From assembly GCA_040255585.1 (NCBI GenBank), contig JBDZVI010000026.1, forward strand, positions 1-35,951: a stretch of 35,951 nucleotides of DNA, in the 5' to 3' direction. The stretch is from JAAYYF01 sp040255585 (GTDB lineage Bacteria > Deinococcota > Deinococci > Deinococcales > Trueperaceae). Both the position numbers and the translations under genes were made by a program. Below are positions 23,972-31,532 of this stretch, piece by piece. The notes beneath the pieces are model-generated. The model was not told where the DNA came from. It ran no database searches and worked only from the letters and a program-made list of their open reading frames with translations. Every line of letters starts with the position of its first letter. Position 1 is the stretch's first letter.

Positions 23972-23977
23972 AGTGTA
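23972..23977 (-). promoter_or_regulatory. -10 box of a leaderless promoter (mgsA)
   Basis: TACACT on the minus strand is 7 nt before the mgsA ATG. No good -35 box can be seen. Confidence 0.5.
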
Positions 23978-24045
23978 GGGCCTCCGGGGGTGAGGATGCG
24001 TCTCAGCCGCGGCTCCGCGCCGCACGCGTCCACACGGCGCAGGTT

Positions 24046-24051
24046 TAGCAT
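24046..24051 (+). promoter_or_regulatory. -10 box of a leaderless promoter (antiporter)
   Basis: TAGCAT is 6 nt before the GTG at 24058, a TANNNT arrangement. The GGAG in the spacer is too close to the GTG to be an ideal Shine-Dalgarno. Confidence 0.42.
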
Positions 24052-24057
24052 GGAGCT

Positions 24058-25698
24058 GTGGAACTTGCCATGGCGGTCGCGGCGGCCCTCACGATCGTGG
24101 CGATCCTGAGCACCCGGCTCTCGCACCGCTTCGGAGTGCCCGCCCTCGTCCTGTTCGTCGGCATCGGCATGTTCGCCGGTTCGAGCGGCCCGTTGGGCAT
24201 CCAGTTCAACGACATCGAGCTGAGCTACCACGTCGGAACCATCGCCCTCGCCCTGATCCTCTTCTACGGCGGCCTGGACACGCGCATGACCATGTTCAAG
24301 GCGGCCATCGTGCCCGCCTCGGTACTCGCCACCGTCGGCACGGTGCTCACCATGCTCTTCGTCGGCCTGAGCGCCTACGCACTCACCAGCCTCGACCTGC
24401 TGACCAGCATGCTGCTCGGCGCGGTCGTGTCGAGCACCGACGCGGCGGCCACGTTCTCCATGCTCAAGGGCCGCGGCCTCCCTAAGCGACTGCGCGGCAC
24501 CCTGGAGACCGAGTCTGGCACGAACGATCCGGCCGCGGTCCTGCTAACTTACTCGCTCGCCGAGGCCATCACGCGCGGTGGAGCCGTCAACTACCTTGCG
24601 CTGGTCGGAGACATCGTCCTCGAGCTGGCGATCGGCGTCGCGCTCGGCGTCGCGTTCGGTTGGCTCCTCAAGCGCCTCATCAACAAGGCGGCGCTCGGCA
24701 ACATCGGCCTGTACCCAATGCTGGCGCTGTCCGGCGCACTCCTCGCGTTCGCGTTGACGGGCCTCCTGCACGGCAACGGTTATATGGCCATCTACCTCGT
24801 CGGCCTAATATTGAGCCACAACCGCCTCTCGCACCGGCTCGCCATCGTCAACTTCATGGACGGCACCGCGTGGGGAGCGCAACTCGTCATGTTCCTCCTG
24901 ATGGGCCTGCTCGTGAACCCGGACCAGCTACCCGCCATCATCGGAGTAGCCCTGCTCATCACCGCGGCTTGCATGCTCATCGCCCGCCCCGTGGCCGTCG
25001 GGGTTTCTCTCTGGCTCGTGCGAATGGTCACGCGTGGACGCATCGCGTTCGGGATCCGCGAGCAGCTCCTCATCACTTGGGCCGGTCTCAAGGGCGCGGT
25101 GCCGATCATCCTTGCCATGGTGCCGCTCCTGGACCGTGTGCCTGGCGCCGACGACATCTTCAACGTCGTGTTCGTGGTGGTGATCGTGGGGACGCTCCTG
25201 CAGGGCTTCACCATCTCGCCGTTGGCCAAGGCGCTCGGGCTCTCGAAGGACGAACCGCCACCGGCGCTGCTGCGGCTCGAGCTCGGCGGCGACGCGCCGG
25301 ACGGCGCCGCCGTGGTGGACGTCTACCTTGCAGAGGACAACCGCGCCATCGGCAAGCGCATAGACGAGCTCTCGTTGCCGCCCTCGGTAGTGATAGCCGC
25401 AGTGCTGCGGGGCAAGCAGATGGTGACACCGCGCGGCAGCACGGTGTTCAGGAACGGCGACCACGTCTACCTGATCGGTTCGCGCATGCATACCGAGTCC
25501 ATCCCCACGGCGTTCGGACGCAAGTGGCACGGGGTGGGGGCGTCGCCTCGCACAGCTAACGCCGGCGCCGATCCCCAGTCGGTCCACTCCACGTCCGCCG
25601 AACTCGGATCGGCAGGACCCTTACCGGACGGCGGCTCAGGCTCCGCGTTCCCTGGGGCCGCGGAAGGTCACGACGGTTCCGGCTCGAGCTTGGGCTAG
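24058..25698 (+). CDS. K+/H+ or Na+/H+ antiporter, NhaP/CvrA type
   Basis: 546 residues. About 12 membrane helices (residues ~4-385) belong to the CPA1 group: STDAAATFSMLKGRG and ETESGTNDPAAVLLTY contain the conserved acidic ion-binding residues, and TWAGLKGAVPIILA is the typical late helix. A soluble C-terminal TrkA-C-like domain (about 420-485, VVDVYLAEDNRAIGKRIDEL) suggests nucleotide or ligand control, as in CvrA/NhaP2. The final ~50 residues are Gly/Ser/Ala-rich and lie partly opposite the end of the pxpBC gene, with which it overlaps tail-to-tail by 63 bp. Translation from the GTG at 24058 or the ATG at 24070 is possible. Confidence 0.88.
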   Translation: MELAMAVAAALTIVAILSTRLSHRFGVPALVLFVGIGMFAGSSGPLGIQFNDIELSYHVGTIALALILFYGGLDTRMTMFKAAIVPASVLATVGTVLTMLFVGLSAYALTSLDLLTSMLLGAVVSSTDAAATFSMLKGRGLPKRLRGTLETESGTNDPAAVLLTYSLAEAITRGGAVNYLALVGDIVLELAIGVALGVAFGWLLKRLINKAALGNIGLYPMLALSGALLAFALTGLLHGNGYMAIYLVGLILSHNRLSHRLAIVNFMDGTAWGAQLVMFLLMGLLVNPDQLPAIIGVALLITAACMLIARPVAVGVSLWLVRMVTRGRIAFGIREQLLITWAGLKGAVPIILAMVPLLDRVPGADDIFNVVFVVVIVGTLLQGFTISPLAKALGLSKDEPPPALLRLELGGDAPDGAAVVDVYLAEDNRAIGKRIDELSLPPSVVIAAVLRGKQMVTPRGSTVFRNGDHVYLIGSRMHTESIPTAFGRKWHGVGASPRTANAGADPQSVHSTSAELGSAGPLPDGGSGSAFPGAAEGHDGSGSSLG

Positions 25699-27327
25699 CC
25701 CGGCCAGATCGCGCCTCGCCACCGCGCCGAGGACCGGGTAGCCGCCGGTGCGGCCGCGGTCGGCCAGCAGGACGAGCGGCCTGCCGTCCGGCGGCAGTTG
25801 GACGGTGCCAAGCGGCATGCCGCGCGACGCCTCGGCGCCGGTCACCCCAAGGTCCAGGGCGTCGCCGCCGCCCAACGGCTCGAGGCGTACGCCCATCCGG
25901 CTCCGCTCGCCGACGACGAAGGTCCGGCTGAGCAGCCGTGCGAAACCAGCGGCGCCTCCGTGCGCCCCAGGGTAGAGGTGGAGGCCGAGCTCGACAGGGT
26001 AGTGGCCTAGGGCCGCCCCCGGCGCCCGCGCCGCCGGCGGTGCCGGTCGCGCCGCGCGCGTCAGCACGTCGCCTGGCCGCAGCCACCTCCCGAACCCCCC
26101 GACGCGGCCGCGCACGTCCGTGCTCCCTCCCTCGGCGAGCAGCGGGTGCCCGGCGTGGCCGCCGAGCGGCGCGAGGCCGCCCGCCACACTGAGGATGGGC
26201 ACGCCGGCGCGCTGGCGTTTACCTGCCGCTGCCGGCCGCAGGGTCAGCTCCTCCCCCGCGCGCCACTCGAACGGCACCCCGGGCGCCAGCTCCCGACCAT
26301 GTATCGCGGCCGTCGCCGCCCCTCCGAACGCTGCCAGCGTGGCGCGCTCGGCGCGCAGCGTCGCGTGCGGGACCGGGAACTCGATGCTCGCTTGCTCGAG
26401 CGGAGCGCCGACGGCGAGGTGCAGCGCGAGCAGGAGCCGCTGGTCAAGAGCTCCTGCTTCCGCGAGACCGTAGTGGCCGACCCCGACACGCGGCCGGCCC
26501 TGGAGCGACGCCGACCCGGGCCACACTTCGAGCACGGTGACGAGGGGGTCGGGCTCGACGGCACGGTCGGCCCGGTCGGGCTCGACCAGCCGGTCGGCGC
26601 CGGCGGGCCGTTCTCGTGCCGGGACTCCCGCGACGTGCGGCAGGTCCGTGCCGCCCGGATAGACCGGCTGGTCGAGCGTGGCCGGCGCGCCGCGGCCCTC
26701 CTCAACGGCCACGAACCGCACCTCGTCACCCGCGCGCAACACCGTCGGCTCCGCCCGTTCGGGCATGAAGAGCGGGAAGGGCGTCGTACCGAGCACCCAC
26801 CACCCCCCGGGTCCCGCATGAGGGTAGATGCCGGCCTGGGCACCCGCCATCGCCACCGCGCCCGCGGGCACGTCGGGTCGCGGGCGGTCGCGCCTGGGCG
26901 TCCGTAGGCGCTGGTCAAGACCGTGCAGGTAGGGGAAGCCCGGCGTGAAGCCGACGTAGGCGACCGTGTACTTCCCGGCGGCGTGCAGCGCCGCGATGTC
27001 GGCCCAGGCCATGCCGAGGCGGTCCGCCAGCGCCGCGGCGTCCGCTTTCGCCCCGTAGGCGACCGGGATCTCGAAGGCGCGTGGCATGCGGCAGGCGGCG
27101 GGGGCGTCCAGGGCTTCTTGCGCCAGCGCTAGGAGACGGGCTCGCGAGAGCGCCGTCCTGCCCTCGACCAAGATGTCCTGATAACCGGGCACCACATCGA
27201 AAGCTCCGCGCGGCAGGGCCGAGCGCAACGCCTCGGCCACGGCGCCGATACGCCTCGAGAGCTCCGGAGATGGCTGGTCGTCGAAGACGAGGTAACTGGC
27301 GCCCGGCCCGACGGTCTCCAGGTGCAT
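25636..27327 (-). CDS. pxpB/pxpC: 5-oxoprolinase subunits B and C, fused (PxpB-PxpC)
   Basis: 563 residues from the ATG at 27327, 11 nt after the pxpA stop. Residues ~1-210 match PxpB/KipI (IPVAYG, YTVAYVGFTPGFPYLHGL, AGIYPHAGPGGWWVLG). Residues ~255-563 match PxpC/KipA (VLEVWPGSASLQGRPRVGVG, FGGAATAAIHGRELAPG, RMGVRLE, ADRGRTGGYPVLG). The two are separate genes in E. coli; here an Arg/Pro/Asp-rich linker joins them. With PxpA the complex hydrolyses 5-oxoproline to glutamate using ATP, in the cytoplasm. The linker region (about 215-255) looks like a recent or flexible joint. Older databases label these domains as allophanate hydrolase subunits, but no urea genes are nearby. Confidence 0.88.
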   Translation of the reverse strand: MHLETVGPGASYLVFDDQPSPELSRRIGAVAEALRSALPRGAFDVVPGYQDILVEGRTALSRARLLALAQEALDAPAACRMPRAFEIPVAYGAKADAAALADRLGMAWADIAALHAAGKYTVAYVGFTPGFPYLHGLDQRLRTPRRDRPRPDVPAGAVAMAGAQAGIYPHAGPGGWWVLGTTPFPLFMPERAEPTVLRAGDEVRFVAVEEGRGAPATLDQPVYPGGTDLPHVAGVPARERPAGADRLVEPDRADRAVEPDPLVTVLEVWPGSASLQGRPRVGVGHYGLAEAGALDQRLLLALHLAVGAPLEQASIEFPVPHATLRAERATLAAFGGAATAAIHGRELAPGVPFEWRAGEELTLRPAAAGKRQRAGVPILSVAGGLAPLGGHAGHPLLAEGGSTDVRGRVGGFGRWLRPGDVLTRAARPAPPAARAPGAALGHYPVELGLHLYPGAHGGAAGFARLLSRTFVVGERSRMGVRLEPLGGGDALDLGVTGAEASRGMPLGTVQLPPDGRPLVLLADRGRTGGYPVLGAVARRDLAGLAQARAGTVVTFRGPRERGA

Positions 27328-27338
27328 GCCTGCGCCGG

Positions 27339-28097
27339 TCAGGCCGGGGCTGCCACGGTGAACCCGGCGCCGACGAGCCGGTCGCGCACGGCGGCGGCGA
27401 TGGTGACCGCGCCGGGCGTGTCGGAGTGCACGCAGACCGTGTCGACCGTTAGCGCGATGGCCGTCCCGTCGATGGTGGAGAACTCCCGGCCCTGCGCCAA
27501 GGCGAGCGCCTGGTCCGCCGCCAAGCCGGCATCCGTCAGCACGGCGCCGCTGCGCCGCCGCGGCACTAGGAGGCCGCTTTCGAGGTAAGCCCGATCGGCG
27601 AAGCCTTCGAGGAGGTGCGGGTGGCCGCCGGAGGCGAGCGCGGCCGCCGCGGCCGACGAGGCGGGCACGACGAGGTGCAGCCCGTCGCTCACCAACGTGA
27701 GGGCCGTGGCCAAGGCCCGCGCGAGGCCCGGGTCGACCGCGACGGCCTCGTAGAGGGCGCCGTGCGGCTTGACATGCTTCACAGCCACGCCCTGGGCGGC
27801 CGCGATCCCCACGAGCGCGCCGACTTGGTAAAGGACGTCGTCTATCACGCGCTCGGGCGGGAGCATGAGCGGCACGCGGCCGAAGCCCCGCAGGTCCGGG
27901 TACGAGGGGTGCGCCCCGACGGTCACCCCGGCCGCGGCGCACAGGCCGACGGTCTCACGCATGATCGTCGGGTCGCCCGCGTGGAAGCCGCAGGCCACGT
28001 TGGCCGAGGAGACGTGGCGGAGCAGGCTCGCGTCGTCGCCCGGACCGAGCCAGACGCCGAAGCCTTCGCCGAGGTCGGCGTTGAGGTCGATCGTCAT
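27339..28097 (-). CDS. pxpA: 5-oxoprolinase subunit A (PxpA, LamB/YcsF family)
   Basis: 252 residues. It opens with MTIDLNADLGEGFGVW, the family hallmark, followed by SANVACGFHAGDPTIMRETV, GVTVGAHPSYPDLRGFGR and VKHVKPHGALYEA. With PxpB and PxpC it opens 5-oxoproline (pyroglutamate), a harmful by-product of glutamine and glutathione chemistry, to glutamate. A TAGCAT box 6 nt before the ATG supports its own leaderless promoter, so pxpA-pxpBC is probably a separate unit from the glycosidase gene that ends 86 bp upstream. Product glutamate would also feed the aminotransferases in this window, but that link is only metabolic. Confidence 0.92.
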   Translation of the reverse strand: MTIDLNADLGEGFGVWLGPGDDASLLRHVSSANVACGFHAGDPTIMRETVGLCAAAGVTVGAHPSYPDLRGFGRVPLMLPPERVIDDVLYQVGALVGIAAAQGVAVKHVKPHGALYEAVAVDPGLARALATALTLVSDGLHLVVPASSAAAAALASGGHPHLLEGFADRAYLESGLLVPRRRSGAVLTDAGLAADQALALAQGREFSTIDGTAIALTVDTVCVHSDTPGAVTIAAAVRDRLVGAGFTVAAPA

Positions 28098-28103
28098 GGG
28101 GTC

Positions 28104-28109
28104 ATGCTA
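28104..28109 (-). promoter_or_regulatory. -10 box of a leaderless promoter (pxpA)
   Basis: TAGCAT on the minus strand is followed by 6 nt (GACCCC) and the pxpA ATG. The same hexamer and spacing precede the antiporter gene. Confidence 0.5.
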
Positions 28110-28120
28110 CCCCCCGGCCC

Positions 28121-28139
28121 CGGCCGGAGCAGCCGGCCG
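28121..28139 (-). terminator. Inverted repeat after the glycosidase gene
   Basis: CGGCCGG and CCGGCCG flank a 5-nt loop, 44 bp downstream of the glycosidase stop. No T-tract follows on the minus strand, so it may only weakly end or protect the transcript. Confidence 0.35.
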
Positions 28140-28182
28140 CGGCGCGCCGCCGGGTACAGCCCACGGCAACGACAGTCGAAGC

Positions 28183-30138
28183 TCAGGCCCAGTCGCTAAG
28201 GTAGACGAGCGCGGCCGACGACCAGGCCTGCGGCCTGCACGCCACCGGGTAGGGCACTGGCGGCGAGTCGGAGCGCTCGTAGCCGGCCACCAGCTCAGGC
28301 GGCCGCAGGTCGGGCTGGCTGGCCGCGAGGTCGAAGAGCGCGTCGCGCAGCGTCGAAGCGTGCTGGGTGAACCCGTAGCGGCGCAGGCCCGCGGCGATCA
28401 GCGCGGTGTCGTGCGGCCACACGGAGCCGTTGTGATAGCTCAGCGGGTTGTAACGCACCTCGCCCGTGCCGAGTGTTCGTATGCCCCAGCCGGAGAAGAG
28501 CGCGTCCGACATGAGGGTGGCCGCGAGCGTCGGCGCGAACGCTTTCGGGACGATCCCGGTCCATAGGAGCTGGCCTGCGTCGGACGCCAGGACCTCGAGC
28601 GGGCGCTTGTCGTGGTCGAGGGCCAGGGCGTAGGTACGGAGGCTCGGCAGCCAGAACGCCTCGTGGAAACGCTCCTTCAGCTCCTTCGCGCGCGCCACGC
28701 GGCGCTCCGCAGCTTCGTCCTCCCCAAGGGCGGCCAGGCACTCGGCGGCGGCCAGCAGCGCGGCGTAGGCGTAGCCTTGGACCTCGGCCACGGCGACCGC
28801 GCCGCGCGCCAGCGTGCCGTCGGCATGGCTCAGGGCGTCGTTGGAGTCCTTCCACGACTGCACGCTCAGGCCCTTGCCGCCTTCGGCGCCCGCGAACTCT
28901 ACGAAGCCGTCGCCGTCGGGGTCCGCGTCGGAGGCCAGCCAGCGCAGGGCGGCCTCGAGGTTGGGCCGGAGCTCGCGGAGCAGGCCAAGGTCGCCGTCGC
29001 GCCTGTACGTCTCGTGCAGCAACACCATGAAGAGGAGCGTCGCGTCGATGCTCCCGTAGTAGCGCCCGAACGGCACCTTTCCCGTGCGCGCGAGCTCCCC
29101 CTGCCTGACCTCGTGCAGGATCTTGCCGGGCGCCTCGGAGCGCTCGGGGTCGTGCACGCGGCCCTGGAGGGCGGCGAGGTAGCGCAGGGTGCCGCGCGCC
29201 ACGTCCGGGCGCCGGTCGAGGAGCATCAGCGCCGTGAGGAGGGAGTCGCGACCGAAGGCGGTCACGAACCACGGCACGCCGGCCGCCGCCACGGGGCCGT
29301 GCTCGGAGAAGAGCATGAGGGCCCTGAGGTCGAGCGCGGCGCGGCGCAAGACGGCGGCATGCCGACCGGCGGAAGGCCCGTCGCTCGTCAGCAGCGGGCG
29401 GAAGGACCCTAGCCAGTTCTTGTAGGAGATCCCCGGGGGCGCCGCCCCGCGCTGGCCCGCCTCGAGCGGGTCCGCCGCCACCGGGTCCGTTTCAAGCGGG
29501 TCCCGGATGAGCGCTTCCACGGCCAGCTCGACGCTCTCGCCTGGCCGAAGGTCGAGCGCGTACGTGGCAGCCGAGACGCTCACCTCGTTGGGCGCCGGCG
29601 AGAAGGTCAGCGTCAGCCCCTGCCCGAGCCCGTCGCTCGCCACGTGGTCGAAGCTCACGGACGCGCCGCCCGGCGCCCCACTCACTGTTCCGCCCTCGAA
29701 CTTGACCGGACGCTCGTGCCAACCGCGCGCCTGGAAGAGGTCGGCGAAGTCGGCCTCGAAAGCGAGGGTCAGCACCACGGACTGCCGCGTCAGCGAGGTG
29801 TTGGTGATCGAGAGGGAGTCGCGCAGGGCCGCCGCGGCGATGTCGAGCCGCCGCGTGATGGCCACGACCTGCGTCGGCCCGGCCATCACGGCCACGTGCT
29901 GGCGGCACTGGTCCGGCCGCGGGGAGTCGTCGAGGAGGAGCTGGGCTTCGCGGGCGTCGGTGGACTCGTCCCACCCGACACTCCACGCGTAGCGCGACAG
30001 GTAGCGCGTGTCGCGGCTGTAGAGCCCGTGCTCGCCGCCTTGCACCGCCGCCGCCTCGTTGGCCACGAGGAACGTGTAGTTCTCCTTCAGCACGAGGTTG
30101 CGGCCGAACTGGTTGGGCGCGATCTCCGTGACGGTCAC
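28183..30138 (-). CDS. Glycogen-debranching-type glycosidase (amylo-alpha-1,6-glucosidase family)
   Basis: 651 residues from a GTG at 30138 overlapping the permease stop (GTGA), with AAGGA just before it. The N-terminal ~210 residues (NYTFLVANEAAAVQGGEHGL, YSRDTRYLSRYAW) match the GDE N-terminal beta domain. The rest is an (alpha/alpha)6 barrel with PWFVTAFGRDSLLTALMLL, GRYYGSIDATLLFMVLLHET, and YNPLSYHNGSVWPHDTALIA, typical of the debranching/GH63-like group. It lacks a signal peptide, so it acts on imported sugar. In the LacI operon it likely removes glucose from an alpha-glucoside taken up by the ABC transporter. True glycogen debranching is less likely because no other glycogen gene is present. 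Confidence 0.87.
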   Translation of the reverse strand: MTVTEIAPNQFGRNLVLKENYTFLVANEAAAVQGGEHGLYSRDTRYLSRYAWSVGWDESTDAREAQLLLDDSPRPDQCRQHVAVMAGPTQVVAITRRLDIAAAALRDSLSITNTSLTRQSVVLTLAFEADFADLFQARGWHERPVKFEGGTVSGAPGGASVSFDHVASDGLGQGLTLTFSPAPNEVSVSAATYALDLRPGESVELAVEALIRDPLETDPVAADPLEAGQRGAAPPGISYKNWLGSFRPLLTSDGPSAGRHAAVLRRAALDLRALMLFSEHGPVAAAGVPWFVTAFGRDSLLTALMLLDRRPDVARGTLRYLAALQGRVHDPERSEAPGKILHEVRQGELARTGKVPFGRYYGSIDATLLFMVLLHETYRRDGDLGLLRELRPNLEAALRWLASDADPDGDGFVEFAGAEGGKGLSVQSWKDSNDALSHADGTLARGAVAVAEVQGYAYAALLAAAECLAALGEDEAAERRVARAKELKERFHEAFWLPSLRTYALALDHDKRPLEVLASDAGQLLWTGIVPKAFAPTLAATLMSDALFSGWGIRTLGTGEVRYNPLSYHNGSVWPHDTALIAAGLRRYGFTQHASTLRDALFDLAASQPDLRPPELVAGYERSDSPPVPYPVACRPQAWSSAALVYLSDWA

Positions 30139-31532
30139 TCCTTGCCTCCTCCGTACGAGACGCCCTCCATGAAGTAGCGCTGGAACACGACGAACAAGAC
30201 TATGACAGGCAGCGCGCTCAGGATGGCCCCGGCCAGGATGAGCCCCCAGTCTCCCGAGTTGCCGTAGACGCTGCGGAACGTGAGCAGGCCGATGGGGAGC
30301 GTCTTGACGTCCTCCGGCGTGGTGAGGATGACGAGGGGCCAGAAGAAGTCGTTCCATGCCCCCTGGAACGAAAGGATGACGAGCGCGCCGATGGCTGGGC
30401 GCGCCATCGGCAGCACGACCCGCGAGAAACGCGACCAGTAGCTGGCGCCGTCGATCATGGCCGACTCCTCGACCTCGCGCGGGAGCGATTCGAAGAACTG
30501 CTTCATGATGAAGACCGGCCCCGCGTTGAGCGCGGTGACGAAGAGGAGGCCCGGCAGGCCGTTGAGGAGCGTCGACTGGCCCCAGAGCGATGCCAACCCC
30601 CAGATGCCGTCGCGCAGCACCAGATAGTTGCTGACGAACAGGACCTGGGTTGGCACCATCTGCGCGAACAGCACGAGGAGGAACACGAGGTTCCGTCCAG
30701 GGAAACGCAGGCGTGCGAGCGCGTAGCCCGCCGTCGTGGCGATGGCCAGGGTGATCAGTACCCGGAAGAAGGCGTACACGAACGTGTTGGACGTCCAGCG
30801 CAGGAAGAGGCTCTGGCCCGTCGTGACGCTGCGCGCCTCGGTGAACACGCGGCGGTAGTTGCCGAGCAGGTAGCCGAGCGCTCCGGGCGCGATCGAGTCG
30901 TACGAAGCCACGAGGCCGAGGCGTTCCAGCCGCGTGGGCGGGAGCGTCGAGCCGACGAAGCGCTGCTCGCGGGAGGGCGACTGGGCGTCGAGGGGCAGGC
31001 GGTCGATGGTCGGTCCCTCTCCCGGGTAGGTGACCTGCACTCGGTAGGTGACGAGTTGGCCGCCGTCGGCCGGCTCCCTCCCCACCTCGGTAACGTCGCC
31101 GACCTCGGCGTAATCGGCCGCGTACGTGATCCTCTGCACGGCACCCAGCCCGCCGCCCGGCCGCCTGCGCGGCACGCTCACGCTCGGAGCTTGCGCCTCC
31201 AGCCCGTCGGGCGCGAAGTAGGTGAGCTCGAAGGTCACTGTAGAACCGGGTGCGAAGCCGCCCCAGAGTGGCGCGCCGGCGCCCTGTCTGCCGAGGCTCG
31301 CCGCCGCCGCCCAGTTGGCGGGGGAGAGTTGTGGGCCCAGCAGCTTCGGCGGGTAGGCCAGCGGGTCCGTCTTGACGCTCGACAGCGCGGCGAAGAGTAG
31401 GGGCCCGAGGAACAGGATGGAGAAGATGAGCATCACCAGGTAGGCGATCGCGGCGCGTGACCACCGCCTGCGCGCCTCCCAGCGCTCGCGGGCCAGGATG
31501 GCGGCGCCCGCCGCGGCGGACGAGACGCTCAT
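30135..31532 (-). CDS. Sugar ABC transporter permease (MalG type) with large extra domain
   Basis: 465 residues; MalG-type permeases usually have about 280. The first helix (about 28-52) is followed by SSVKTDPLAYPPKLLG as normal. About 150 extra residues (~75-222) then interrupt the spot where NYRRVF normally follows. The insertion is rich in predicted beta strands (TVTFELTYF, LVTYRVQVTY), has no membrane segment, and by topology should face outside. The remainder is standard, with EAA loop EESAMIDGASYWSRFSRVVL and C-terminus QRYFMEGVSYGG. The ATG overlaps the stop of the partner permease (ATGA) and has GGAGG 7 nt upstream. The insertion could contact the binding protein, like the MalF P2 loop. 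Confidence 0.87.
   Translation of the reverse strand: MSVSSAAAGAAILARERWEARRRWSRAAIAYLVMLIFSILFLGPLLFAALSSVKTDPLAYPPKLLGPQLSPANWAAAASLGRQGAGAPLWGGFAPGSTVTFELTYFAPDGLEAQAPSVSVPRRRPGGGLGAVQRITYAADYAEVGDVTEVGREPADGGQLVTYRVQVTYPGEGPTIDRLPLDAQSPSREQRFVGSTLPPTRLERLGLVASYDSIAPGALGYLLGNYRRVFTEARSVTTGQSLFLRWTSNTFVYAFFRVLITLAIATTAGYALARLRFPGRNLVFLLVLFAQMVPTQVLFVSNYLVLRDGIWGLASLWGQSTLLNGLPGLLFVTALNAGPVFIMKQFFESLPREVEESAMIDGASYWSRFSRVVLPMARPAIGALVILSFQGAWNDFFWPLVILTTPEDVKTLPIGLLTFRSVYGNSGDWGLILAGAILSALPVIVLFVVFQRYFMEGVSYGGGKE

Noticed and set aside
25636..28097. Urea/allophanate hydrolase system
   Set aside because: The KipI/KipA domains are often labelled allophanate hydrolase subunits, but the adjacent LamB/YcsF gene and lack of urea genes make 5-oxoprolinase the correct reading.
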